The position numbers were made by a program, and so were the translations under genes. Below the pieces are notes generated by a model. It did no database searches and was not told where the DNA came from. It saw only the letters and a list, made by a program, of their open reading frames with translations. Shown piece after piece: positions 9,091 through 16,778 of a DNA stretch of 64,000 bases. Origin of the DNA: Streptomyces sp. NBC_00683 (GTDB lineage Bacteria; Actinomycetota; Actinomycetes; Streptomycetales; Streptomycetaceae); NCBI RefSeq assembly GCF_036226745.1, contig NZ_CP109013.1, forward strand, positions 7,564,001-7,628,000, given 5' to 3'. Each line of letters opens with the position of its first letter. The first letter of the stretch is position 1.

Positions 9091-9636
9091 ACGGCGGCCG
9101 GGCCGTGCGTAGATGGTGCTGGTCAGCGCCGCACGGCCGGCCGAGCTCCGCGAAAGCCGCTCGATCACGGGCATCGGCATCGTCAGCGCACCGCGGCGCA
9201 TCGTGCGCAGCACCCCGAAGGCGTAGCGGCGCTCACCCTCCGTCCAGAACCCGGCCGGGGACAGAGCCGTCACCGAGGATACGAGCTTCTCGCGGCCCAG
9301 CTCCAGCGCCAGGAGCCCTCCGAGGGAGTTCCCCGCGACGTGCGGACGCTCCACCCCGATCGCCTCGCAGAAGGCGGCGAGCACAGGGACCACGGTGTCC
9401 AGGTCGTAGGGGAGGCCGTCCGGCAGCGCCGGTGAGTCCCCGAACCCGGGCAGGTCCACGGCTATGACATCCCGCTCGGCGGCCAGGATCCGTACGACCG
9501 GGTCCCAGGCCTGACGGTGGTGACCGATGCCGTGGAGCAGAAGCAACGGCTCGCCGGACCCGGTTCGTTCGTACGCCATGGACACGGTGTGCCGGCCGAG
9601 GGCCGAATCGACTACGAACGAGACCGTGGTGGCCAT
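8806..9636 (-). CDS. Alpha/beta hydrolase
   Basis: A 276-residue alpha/beta-hydrolase-fold enzyme of the single-domain esterase/lactonase type. The oxyanion-hole HG lies in LLLLHGIGHH near residue 35, and the nucleophile Ser sits in GNSLGG near residue 105. The acid is probably Asp in GNRDRLL near 226, and the catalytic His is in DCGHVP near 256. There is no signal peptide, so it is cytoplasmic. The substrate cannot be told from the sequence. The gene is convergent with the EamA gene, whose frame overlaps its last 285 bp antisense, and divergent from the ECF sigma gene. In many genomes ECF41 sigma factors sit beside one metabolic enzyme, so a functional link with that gene is possible but unproved. 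Confidence 0.88.
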   Translation of the reverse strand: MATTVSFVVDSALGRHTVSMAYERTGSGEPLLLLHGIGHHRQAWDPVVRILAAERDVIAVDLPGFGDSPALPDGLPYDLDTVVPVLAAFCEAIGVERPHVAGNSLGGLLALELGREKLVSSVTALSPAGFWTEGERRYAFGVLRTMRRGALTMPMPVIERLSRSSAGRAALTSTIYARPGRRSPDAVVSETVALRGATGFHQTLAAGRGLAFTDDVPDLPVTIAWGNRDRLLLRRQGVRAKSLIPGARLVRLPDCGHVPMNDDPAPVARVILDTSR

Positions 9637-9743
9637 GCTGCTCCTCAGGTGATCCGTCCCCGGGCGGGCGGGGGATGAGTGGACAGGCCCCTCGTCAGCA
9701 ATGATTACCGCCCGGTAGCTTGTAGTTCAATAGGTGCGCCCGA

Positions 9744-9779
9744 TTCCTGCTGTTCCTGCTGTTCCTGCTGTTCTTGCTG
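9744..9779. repeat. Four 9-bp tandem repeats (TTCCTGCTG)
   Basis: Four head-to-tail copies of TTCCTGCTG, the last with one C-to-T change, end 33 bp before the sigma-factor start codon. They lie in the 5' region between divergent genes and would be transcribed in the leader if the promoter is upstream. Confidence 0.85.
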
Positions 9780-9812
9780 GACAGCGTCTGACGTGTCCGC
9801 TGGGATGGGGAA

Positions 9813-10715
9813 GTGACTGCCGACACCGCGACCGATCTCTTCGAAGAAAGCCGGCCCGTCCTCACCGGGGTCGCCTACCGCATGCTCGGCCGCATCGCCG
9901 ACGCCGAGGACGTGGTGCAGGAGGCGTGGCTCCGCTGGTCGTCGGCGGGACGCGAGGACGTGCGGGAACCGAGGGCCTTCCTCGTACGCATCACCACCAG
10001 GCTCGCCATCGACCGGCTGCGCCACCTGCAGTCCAGGCGCGAGGCGTACGTGGGGCCGTGGCTGCCCGAGCCAGTCGTCACCGAGTTCGGGCCTTCCGTC
10101 CCCGACACCGCGGAACAGGCGGTCCTCGCCGACTCCGTGTCCCTCGCCGTGCTGGTCGTCCTCGAGTCGCTCTCGCCGTTGGAGCGCGCGGTGTTCGTCC
10201 TCCGCGAGGCCTTCGGATTCCCCTACGCCGAGATCGCGGTCACCCTCGACCGGACCGAGGCTGCGGTTCGCCAGCTCGCCGGACGGGCCAAGAGGCACGT
10301 GGAGGAGCGCAAGCCGCGTTACGACGTGGATCCGGCCGTACGCCGTGATCTCACCGAGCGGTTCCTGTCCGCCGCGTCGGGTGGCGACTTCGAGAAGCTG
10401 CTCGACCTGTTGGCGCCCGATGTGCGGCTGGTCAGCGACAGCGGGGGCAAGTCGAAGGCGCCGCGGCGGATCATCGAGACCGCTGACAAGGTCAGCCGCT
10501 TCCTCTTCGCTGTCGGGCGGGACATGTCCGTGGAAATGGAGGCGCGGATCGTCGAGCTCAACGGTGGTCCGGCCGTGGCGTTGTTCATCGACGGAAATGT
10601 GGACACGGTCTTCCAGCTGGACGTCGAAGAGGGATTCATTCAATGTGTCTATATCGTTCGTAATCCAGACAAACTTTCCGGATTGTCCGTGAATTGGGCG
10701 GCCGCTCGCGGATAA
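9813..10715 (+). CDS. ECF41-family sigma factor with SnoaL-like C-terminal domain
   Basis: A 300-residue extracytoplasmic-function sigma factor. Sigma-70 region 2 spans about residues 8-75 and region 4 about 110-165, with helix-turn-helix EAFGFPYAEIAVTL. These are followed by a SnoaL-like domain of about 130 residues that replaces the usual anti-sigma factor. The signatures of group ECF41 are present: WLPEP in the linker, a degenerate DSGGK in place of DGGGK, and NPDKL near the C-terminus. In this group the tail regulates the sigma domain directly. The start is GTG 9813 behind a GGGG sequence. The usual partner, a carboxymuconolactone-decarboxylase-like or oxidoreductase gene, is absent; the divergent neighbour is an alpha/beta hydrolase. 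A 10-bp-stem hairpin ends the unit. Confidence 0.92.
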   Translation: MTADTATDLFEESRPVLTGVAYRMLGRIADAEDVVQEAWLRWSSAGREDVREPRAFLVRITTRLAIDRLRHLQSRREAYVGPWLPEPVVTEFGPSVPDTAEQAVLADSVSLAVLVVLESLSPLERAVFVLREAFGFPYAEIAVTLDRTEAAVRQLAGRAKRHVEERKPRYDVDPAVRRDLTERFLSAASGGDFEKLLDLLAPDVRLVSDSGGKSKAPRRIIETADKVSRFLFAVGRDMSVEMEARIVELNGGPAVALFIDGNVDTVFQLDVEEGFIQCVYIVRNPDKLSGLSVNWAAARG

Positions 10716-10774
10716 CCGTCCGCTTTCCTCGCCTCGGCCCTTCTCGCGGCACCTGCGAACCCGTGAGCCCCAAC

Positions 10775-10806
10775 GAGCCCCACGAGCCTCTTCGGACGTG
10801 GGGCTC
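10775..10806 (+). terminator. Hairpin after the ECF sigma gene
   Basis: A perfect 10-bp stem (GAGCCCCACG with CGTGGGGCTC) and a 12-nt loop, 60 bp beyond the sigma-factor stop. Confidence 0.7.
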
Positions 10807-10891
10807 AGTGCTGCGTACTGCCCACCGCTCCGCGAACGTCCTGTGAACGCTCTGCGGCAGTGGATCGTTTCGCTCTGTTACGGGGTGAGGA

Positions 10892-10905
10892 TTGGTCTTG
10901 ACCAA
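10892..10905. promoter_or_regulatory. DasR/GntR-type operator (dre-like)
   Basis: A perfect 14-bp palindrome TTGGTCTTGACCAA, 92 bp before the GntR gene start. It closely matches the known DasR responsive element core (TGGTCTAGACCA), which HutC-type GntR regulators bind in aminosugar and chitin genes. It could bind DasR itself or serve autoregulation by the adjacent GntR protein. Confidence 0.65.
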
Positions 10906-10996
10906 GGTGGTACGCCGCCCTAAGGTCTCCATGTTAAGACAGGGACCTTTAATAAATAACGTCGCGGAAAGACGCCGGGCGAATGCGGAGGACAGG

Positions 10997-11764
10997 GTGG
11001 GGACCACGCAGCTGGAATCGGTACAGGAGCCGAAGTACTGGCACCTCAAGACCGTGCTCAGTGAGGCACTCGACTCGGACTTTGCGGTAGGAGAGATCCT
11101 GCCCAACGAGCGTGACCTCGCGGCGCGTTTCGGAGTCGCCAGGGCCACGCTCCGACAGGCTCTGGAGCAGCTCGAACTCGAAGGCAGACTGCAGCGACGC
11201 CGGGGTGTCGGCACGACTGTCGCTCCGCCTCGCGTCGGTGTGGCCGTCGCTGCCGCACAGCACGACTGGGCGGGCGGGGGCTCGGACGAGGCCTGGCAGC
11301 CCGTCGAATGCACCGTCGCGACGGCTCCCGCCGCGGTTGCCGCCGTGCTGGAGTGCGACGCCGAGGAACCCGTGCACGTGGTGCGCCGCATCCGTGTCAC
11401 CCATGGGCAGTCGGTGGCGGCGGAGCTCCTGTACGTCCCCTCGTCGTCCGTACCCGAACTCTCCGCGATCGAAGCGCCGTCCGGGCCCACCCGGGCCCGC
11501 AGCGTCCTGCGCGAGCTGCACCGACTCGGCCTCGACGGCCAGGACCGCTCGGTCGAGCTCGGCTCGGCCCGCGCGGACGACGCCAAGGAGCTCGACCGGC
11601 TTCCGGGCGCCCCGGTTCTCGTGGTCACGACACGCTACTTCGCCGCCTCCGGTACAGCGGCCGTATCTGTCGCCACGTACCGGGCGGACACCTGCCGCCT
11701 GACCTTCGGGGACTCGGGGGCGCTGGAGATCAGCCACGACGAGCAGGAACGGCAGGCTTCCTGA
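10997..11764 (+). CDS. GntR (HutC-type) transcriptional regulator
   Basis: A 255-residue DNA-binding regulator. The N-terminal winged helix (LPNERDLAARFGVARATLRQAL, then a G-V-G-T wing) is followed by a UTRA ligand-binding domain, as in DasR/HutC proteins. These sense small molecules such as sugar phosphates or histidine-pathway compounds. GTG at 10997 was chosen because a GGAGGA ribosome site lies just before it and homologous N-termini begin near EPKYWHLK; the longer frame upstream would run through the operator-like palindrome at 10892. It is convergent with a ROK-family regulator gene 82 bp away, so two sugar-type regulators sit tail to tail with no sugar-use gene beside them. The ligand is unknown. 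Confidence 0.88.
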   Translation: MGTTQLESVQEPKYWHLKTVLSEALDSDFAVGEILPNERDLAARFGVARATLRQALEQLELEGRLQRRRGVGTTVAPPRVGVAVAAAQHDWAGGGSDEAWQPVECTVATAPAAVAAVLECDAEEPVHVVRRIRVTHGQSVAAELLYVPSSSVPELSAIEAPSGPTRARSVLRELHRLGLDGQDRSVELGSARADDAKELDRLPGAPVLVVTTRYFAASGTAAVSVATYRADTCRLTFGDSGALEISHDEQERQAS

Positions 11765-11846
11765 CCTGAGGGCGCCGCGGTTCCTGTCCCCGGCACCCGA
11801 GGCCGGCCGTTCGCTCGTGCCATGGCCAACGTGCGGCCCGTCGCAG

Positions 11847-13031
11847 TCAGCGGCGGGCCGTCACCGTTGCCTCCACCGCGAAGAGCTGCTCCTCGACATG
11901 GTCCAGCGCGAGCCGCAGGGCGCCGGTGGCCACGGCCGCCTCGCCCAGCAGCGACAGGGTCACCTTGGGCGGCCGCAGACAGTAGCGGGCCAGCTCGTCC
12001 CGGAGCGGGTCGAGGACACCGTCCAGGCCGGCGGCCCAGCCGCCGATGACCACGAGCTCCGGATCCAGCGCCAGCACCAGGGCCGCGACGTCGTGAACCA
12101 GACGCTGGATGAACCGCTCGACAGCGGCCTGCGCGCCTGCATCCCCGTGCTTGGCCTTCGAGAAGACGGCGGCCACGGCGTGCTCGTCCAGCGGGTCCAG
12201 CGGGGTGTCGGTCGTCGAGAGGAGATGCTCCGGGGTGACATCCCGGCCCAGCAGGTGCAGCGCGCCGATCTCGCCGGCCGCCCCGCCGAATCCGCGGTGC
12301 AGCCGCCCGCCGATCAGCGAACCCGCCCCGGGGCTCAAGCCCGCGAGAACGAAGACGATGTCATCGGACTCGGTTGCCGCACCCTTCCAGTGCTCGGCCA
12401 CCGCCGCGGCATTGGCGTCGTTCTCCACCAGCACAGGGCACCGGAAGGAGCGCCGCAGCTTCTCGCCGAGCGCCAGGCCGGTCCAGTCCGGCAGGGCGGT
12501 GCCCAGCCGCACGGTCCCGTCGGCCTCGACAATTCCTGGGCTGCCCACCCCGACCGCTCGCAGACTGCTCCGCGCCACTCCGGTACGCCGCAGTACATCG
12601 GCGATCACGGCCCTGACCTGATCGATCCTGTCATCCGCGCAAGCGGTCTCGGAGACCTCGCGCGAGCCCGCGCCCACGATTCTTCCGTCCAGCCCGGACA
12701 GCAGCGCGGAGACCCGGTGGGAGCCGATCTCGACACCCAGCAAGTACCCGGCCTCGGCACGGAACCGGAACCGCCTGGCAGGCCGCCCCTGCCGCCGTGT
12801 CTCGCTCTCGTCAGGCGAGGCCTCGACGACCAGACCTGCCTCGAAGAGGCCCTCGACGACTCCCTCGACGGTAGGACGGGACAGCCCCGTGAGTCGCGTC
12901 AGGTCCGTGAGGGTGGGTGACTGGGCCCCCCGCAGGGCGTGCAGCACCACCGCGGAATTGATCCGCCGGAGCAGAGACGGGTCCCCACCGGTCAGCCGGC
13001 CCACGGTTGTGTCCTCCCAGGTCGTGCGCAT
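11847..13031 (-). CDS. ROK-family transcriptional regulator
   Basis: A 394-residue repressor-type ROK protein. The N-terminal winged helix (LTDLTRLTGLSRPTVEGVVEGL) spans about residues 20-75. The rest is a sugar-kinase-like fold with an ATP/phosphate loop (LGVEIGSHRVSALL), VENDANAAA near residue 205, and a GGAAGEIG segment near 270. The ROK zinc signature (Cys-x-Cys-Gly-x-x-Gly-Cys) and its conserved His are missing; GALHLLGRDVTPE stands in their place. That makes sugar phosphorylation unlikely and suggests either sugar sensing without metal or a lost ligand function. It probably regulates sugar uptake or use, but no target is next to it. The start is ATG 13031. Confidence 0.9.
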   Translation of the reverse strand: MRTTWEDTTVGRLTGGDPSLLRRINSAVVLHALRGAQSPTLTDLTRLTGLSRPTVEGVVEGLFEAGLVVEASPDESETRRQGRPARRFRFRAEAGYLLGVEIGSHRVSALLSGLDGRIVGAGSREVSETACADDRIDQVRAVIADVLRRTGVARSSLRAVGVGSPGIVEADGTVRLGTALPDWTGLALGEKLRRSFRCPVLVENDANAAAVAEHWKGAATESDDIVFVLAGLSPGAGSLIGGRLHRGFGGAAGEIGALHLLGRDVTPEHLLSTTDTPLDPLDEHAVAAVFSKAKHGDAGAQAAVERFIQRLVHDVAALVLALDPELVVIGGWAAGLDGVLDPLRDELARYCLRPPKVTLSLLGEAAVATGALRLALDHVEEQLFAVEATVTARR

Positions 13032-13105
13032 GTCTGCCGGATCGTACTCGCTGACCCAGGCTGCGGCGACCGGCTCCGGAAGCCGGTACCGAGAGGTGAC
13101 CTGAG

Positions 13106-13756
13106 TCAGCCCGGGGCCACGAAGCCGGACTCGTAGGCGGCGATCACCGCCTGGGTACGGTCCCTGGCGCCCAACTTCGCCAGAACCGCGCTGACATGGC
13201 TCTTCACCGTCTCCACCCCGACCGTGAGCTTCGCGGCGATCTCCGAGTTGGACAGGCCCCGTGCCATCAACCGGAGCACCGCGGCCTCACGGTCGGTGAG
13301 AGCCGCACGGTCCATCGCCGCCCGCGCCTTGCTCGTTCCGTACTCCGCCGCGAGCCGGCGGACCGCAGCGGGGAACAGCAGCGACTCCCCCTCCGCCACC
13401 AACCGCACCGCGTGCACGATCTCCGCAGGCCTGGCGCGCTTGAGGAGGAACCCGTCCGCACCGGCACGCAGCGCCTCGTACACGTACTCGTCGTTCTCGA
13501 AGGTCGTCACCACGAGGATCTTCGGCGGATCGGCAACCGTGCGCAGCACCAGCCGGGTCGCCTCGATCCCGTCCATCAAAGGCATACGGACGTCCATCGC
13601 CACGACATCGGGGCGCAGTTGACGCACGAGGGGGATCACCGCGGCACCATCGGCCGCCTCACCCACCACGGTGATATCGGGCTGCGCCTCGAGGACCGCA
13701 CGCAGTCCCGTGCGTACGAGGGGCTCGTCGTCGACCAGAAGTACGGTAACCGGCAT
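13106..13756 (-). CDS. NarL/LuxR-type response regulator
   Basis: A 216-residue two-component response regulator. The receiver domain (residues 1-120) has the acidic pair in VDDEP, the phospho-accepting Asp in DVVAMDVRMP near residue 54, and Lys in FLLKRAR near 104. The C-terminal LuxR helix-turn-helix is at about 150-210 (LTDREAAVLRLMARGLSNSEIAAKL). It starts 4 bp after the histidine kinase stop, so kinase and regulator form one operon. The divergent ABC transporter operon is the obvious candidate target. The start is ATG 13756. Confidence 0.95.
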   Translation of the reverse strand: MPVTVLLVDDEPLVRTGLRAVLEAQPDITVVGEAADGAAVIPLVRQLRPDVVAMDVRMPLMDGIEATRLVLRTVADPPKILVVTTFENDEYVYEALRAGADGFLLKRARPAEIVHAVRLVAEGESLLFPAAVRRLAAEYGTSKARAAMDRAALTDREAAVLRLMARGLSNSEIAAKLTVGVETVKSHVSAVLAKLGARDRTQAVIAAYESGFVAPG

Positions 13757-13760
13757 CCGG

Positions 13761-14933
13761 TCAGCGTATGTGGTCCAGCGGGAGGCTCGCGTGCACCATC
13801 CACTCTCCTTCGTACGGGCCCGTCTTGGCCTTTCCGCCGAGCAGGGAGGCTCGCTCCCGTATGCCCCGCAGGCCGCTTCCGCCGCCCCGCACCTTCGATG
13901 ATCCGTCGAGCGGATTGGCCACCTCGAGCTCCAGCCACCCGTCCATCACCGCGAGCCTCACCCGGACGGGTACGGGGCCGGCGTGACGCAGCACGTTGGT
14001 GAGTGACTCCTGAAGAATTCGGTAACCCTCGCGGGACACGGGGTCGGGGACCAGACCCAGCGGCCCCGACACATTCGCTTTGATCGTCGCCCCGGCGCCG
14101 CGGGCCGAGTCCAGGAGCCTGTCGGCCTCGAGCAGCGTGGGCCGCCGGCTGACGGGGGTGTCCGATTCCCGCAGTACTCGCAGGACGCGCTCCAGGTCGT
14201 CCAGCGCGCTGCGGCCGGTCTCCTCGATGGCGGCGAGTGCCCGGTCGGTGAACTCGGGGTCGCGCGCAGTCCGAGCAGCCCCCGCCTGCACCACCGCGAC
14301 CGTCAGCGCGTGCCCGATCGAATCATGGAGCTCGCGGGCTATGCGGTTGCGCTCGAGCAACTGCTCGGTGCGCTCCTCCAGGGCGGTCATCCGCTCAACG
14401 GGTGACGGGCCGAGCAACCTGCGGGCAACAGCTGTGACCAGGTGGCCGAGCACGACGACCAGCCCGAGCAGCAGCAGGATCGGCAGGGGAGCGAGCAGCG
14501 CGAACCACCAGCCCGGCTCGATGCCACGGACCAGCCAGTCACCGCTCAGCGGGGTCCCGAACGAGGCGCTGACGAGGTCGACCGTCGTGGCAGGCAGCCA
14601 GACCGTTGCGAAGGTGGCCGCGGTCGCGAACAGCAGCCGTGCCTCCAGCCAGACCGCGGTGCGCCAGCGGTCCGCCCATGTCGCCGCGGGCGCAATGGAG
14701 ATCGCGGCGTCCGGGCGGCCGCGCTCCTGCGGTGTGAGGAGCAGCTGAGCCTGCACTCCTTCGGCGAGACGCATCGCGGGAATCAGCCCCACGGGAATCG
14801 CGAGGACGAAGGGAACCCACGGCCTGTCCGGGGAAATGAACAGCCACACGCTGACGACCGCGGACGGGATGAGCAGGTGAAGCCATCGGCTGTAGGTGGC
14901 GGGGACTGCCAACGGTCTGAGGAGGCGGCGCAT
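13761..14933 (-). CDS. Sensor histidine kinase (HisKA_3)
   Basis: A 390-residue membrane kinase, partner of the adjoining response regulator. The N-terminal half has four to five hydrophobic segments with little extracytoplasmic sequence, so it may sense something in or at the membrane. The HisKA_3 dimerisation domain has the phosphorylated His in RELHDSIGH near residue 218. A HATPase domain ends the protein (GGGSGLRGIRERASLLGG). ATG at 14933 (MRRLLRPLA) was chosen over an upstream ATG because it gives a normal N-terminus for a membrane protein. It lies 107 bp from a divergent ABC transporter operon, an arrangement often used for antibiotic or envelope-stress detection. Confidence 0.93.
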   Translation of the reverse strand: MRRLLRPLAVPATYSRWLHLLIPSAVVSVWLFISPDRPWVPFVLAIPVGLIPAMRLAEGVQAQLLLTPQERGRPDAAISIAPAATWADRWRTAVWLEARLLFATAATFATVWLPATTVDLVSASFGTPLSGDWLVRGIEPGWWFALLAPLPILLLLGLVVVLGHLVTAVARRLLGPSPVERMTALEERTEQLLERNRIARELHDSIGHALTVAVVQAGAARTARDPEFTDRALAAIEETGRSALDDLERVLRVLRESDTPVSRRPTLLEADRLLDSARGAGATIKANVSGPLGLVPDPVSREGYRILQESLTNVLRHAGPVPVRVRLAVMDGWLELEVANPLDGSSKVRGGGSGLRGIRERASLLGGKAKTGPYEGEWMVHASLPLDHIR

Positions 14934-15040
14934 GCTGCCATCGTGCCAGTGCCGAGCGGTCGGAGGCTCCCCCGTGAGAGGGAGAAGGTCCACTCGGGCG
15001 GGGGAGGCCATGCACCGTGGCCGGCGGCCAGTCTGGGGTC

Positions 15041-15976
15041 ATGACCAGCATCGACGTTCACGAGCTCACGAAGGACTACGGACCCACCCGCGCCGTGGAC
15101 CACCTCACGTTCAGCGTGCGGCCGGGCCGGGTGACGGGATTTCTCGGTCCGAACGGCGCCGGGAAGTCCACCACCATGCGACTCGTCCTCGGCCTGGACC
15201 GGGCCACGGGTGGTTCCGCCACGATCGGCGGACAGCCCTACGCCTCGCTCGGCAACCCGCTGCGCCGCGTCGGCGCACTGCTCGATGCGCAGGCGGCGCA
15301 CGGCTCGCGGACCGCGCGCAACCACCTGCTGGCGCTCGCCGCGAGCAACGGCATAGCCGGCAGCCGGGTCGAGAAGGTGCTCGAGGAAGCCGGTCTCGGC
15401 ACAGTCGGCGGAAAGCGGATCAAGACGTTCTCGCTCGGCATGCGCCAGCGTCTCGGTATTGCTGCGGCACTGCTCGGAGATCCGGAGGTGGTGATGCTGG
15501 ACGAACCGTCGAACGGACTGGACCCGGAAGGCATCATCTGGATCCGTGAGCTGATGCGGCGGCTGGCCCGCGAGGGCCGCACAGTCCTCGTCTCCAGCCA
15601 CTTGATGAACGAGACCTCTTCCTTCGCCGACCACCTGGTGGTCCTCGGCCGTGGCCGGCTCCTCGTCGATCTGCCGATGCAGGAGTTCCTCGACTCGCGG
15701 AGCCGTCCGCGCGTACGTCTCCGGACAACCGAATCCACGCGACTGAGGGATGTGCTGATCCGCAAGGGCTACGAGCCGGAGCAGGGAGACGACGGCCGCT
15801 GGACGGTGGAGGGAGTCAAGGCGGAGGAAATCGGTGCCGTGGCCGCCTTCGAAGGAATCCCCATCCTTGAGCTCATCGACGAGCAGGCCACCCTGGAACA
15901 GGCATATCTCGACCTCACCGCGGCCGAAACGGAATTCGCCGCCCCCACATCATCCACCGCCCGCCAGGAGGTCTGA
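15041..15976 (+). CDS. ABC transporter ATP-binding protein
   Basis: A 311-residue ABC ATPase of the DRA/NatA-type exporter group. Walker A is GPNGAGKST near residue 37, the signature is FSLGMRQRLG near 133, and Walker B is VVMLDEPSNGLDPEG near 155. The His switch is in VSSHLM near 187. A C-terminal regulatory extension of about 100 residues follows. It energises the downstream permease, whose gene starts 5 bp after its stop. The operon is divergent from a two-component system that may control it. The likely role is export of a peptide, lipid or antibiotic, but the substrate is not visible. Confidence 0.94.
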   Translation: MTSIDVHELTKDYGPTRAVDHLTFSVRPGRVTGFLGPNGAGKSTTMRLVLGLDRATGGSATIGGQPYASLGNPLRRVGALLDAQAAHGSRTARNHLLALAASNGIAGSRVEKVLEEAGLGTVGGKRIKTFSLGMRQRLGIAAALLGDPEVVMLDEPSNGLDPEGIIWIRELMRRLAREGRTVLVSSHLMNETSSFADHLVVLGRGRLLVDLPMQEFLDSRSRPRVRLRTTESTRLRDVLIRKGYEPEQGDDGRWTVEGVKAEEIGAVAAFEGIPILELIDEQATLEQAYLDLTAAETEFAAPTSSTARQEV

Positions 15977-15981
15977 CCGTC

Positions 15982-16725
15982 GTGACGATGTCGACAACTG
16001 CTGTTCTCCACTCCGAGTGGATCAAGATCAAGTCGGTGCGGTCCGTGTCCGGATCCCTGATAGCGGTCTTCGCCGCCACCCTCGCCATCACCGTGCTCGC
16101 GTTCGCCACGGTCGGACAGGCGGAGGCGGACAACGCCAACGCCGAGCCGGTCTTCGACGCCTTCTACGCCCTGAACTTCGGCCAGATCGCCGCCATCAGT
16201 TTCGGTGCGACCGCCCTGTCCTCCGAGTTCCTGAACGGAGCCCTGCGGATATCGCTGTCGGCCGTTCCACGCCGAGGTCTCTTCTACGCAGCCAAGATGT
16301 CCGTGGTCGGCGGGCTCGCTCTCGCCGTAGGCATGATCACCAGCTTCGCCACGTTCCTCGTGGGGCAGATGTTCATGGGCGACTACGCAATCGGTCTGGG
16401 AGAACCCGGCGCTCTGCGTGCGGCGTTCGGCGGGGGCATCTACCTCACGCTGATGGCGCTGTTCGCGGCGGGACTGACAGCGCTGCTGCGCAGTGCGGTT
16501 GCCGTGCTCAGTCTGCTCATCCCCTTCATCCTGATCGTCTCCTTCGTGGTCGGAGACATCGCGGGCGGCGTAGCGCAGTATCTTCCGGACCGGGCAGGGC
16601 AGTTGGTGCTCCACCAGACTCCCCAAGGAAGCCTCGGGCCGTGGACGGGGATGGCCGTCACCGCCGCATGGGCCGGTGCCGCGCTGTTCGCCGGCTGGTG
16701 GGCGGTGCGTAAGAGGGACGCCTGA
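15982..16725 (+). CDS. ABC-2 type permease
   Basis: A 247-residue integral membrane protein with six hydrophobic helices. The cytoplasmic N-terminus (VLHSEWIKIKSVRS) is typical of Streptomyces ABC-2 permeases. It is the partner of the ATPase just upstream. The GTG at 15982 is used with a GGAGG sequence about 11 nt before it; an ATG two codons later is equally possible. Convergent with the mug gene, with short tandem repeats between them. Confidence 0.9.
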   Translation: MTMSTTAVLHSEWIKIKSVRSVSGSLIAVFAATLAITVLAFATVGQAEADNANAEPVFDAFYALNFGQIAAISFGATALSSEFLNGALRISLSAVPRRGLFYAAKMSVVGGLALAVGMITSFATFLVGQMFMGDYAIGLGEPGALRAAFGGGIYLTLMALFAAGLTALLRSAVAVLSLLIPFILIVSFVVGDIAGGVAQYLPDRAGQLVLHQTPQGSLGPWTGMAVTAAWAGAALFAGWWAVRKRDA

Positions 16726-16738
16726 CCGGCGCCCGACG

Positions 16739-16778
16739 GGCTCAGGAGCTCAGGGCCCAGGGCCCAGGGCCCAGGGGC
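16739..16778. repeat. Short CAGGGCC tandem repeats
   Basis: Three perfect CAGGGCC copies (16751-16771) sit inside a wider run of CTCAGG/CAGGGG variants. They fill the gap between the convergent ABC permease and mug genes, up to the mug stop codon. Confidence 0.75.
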
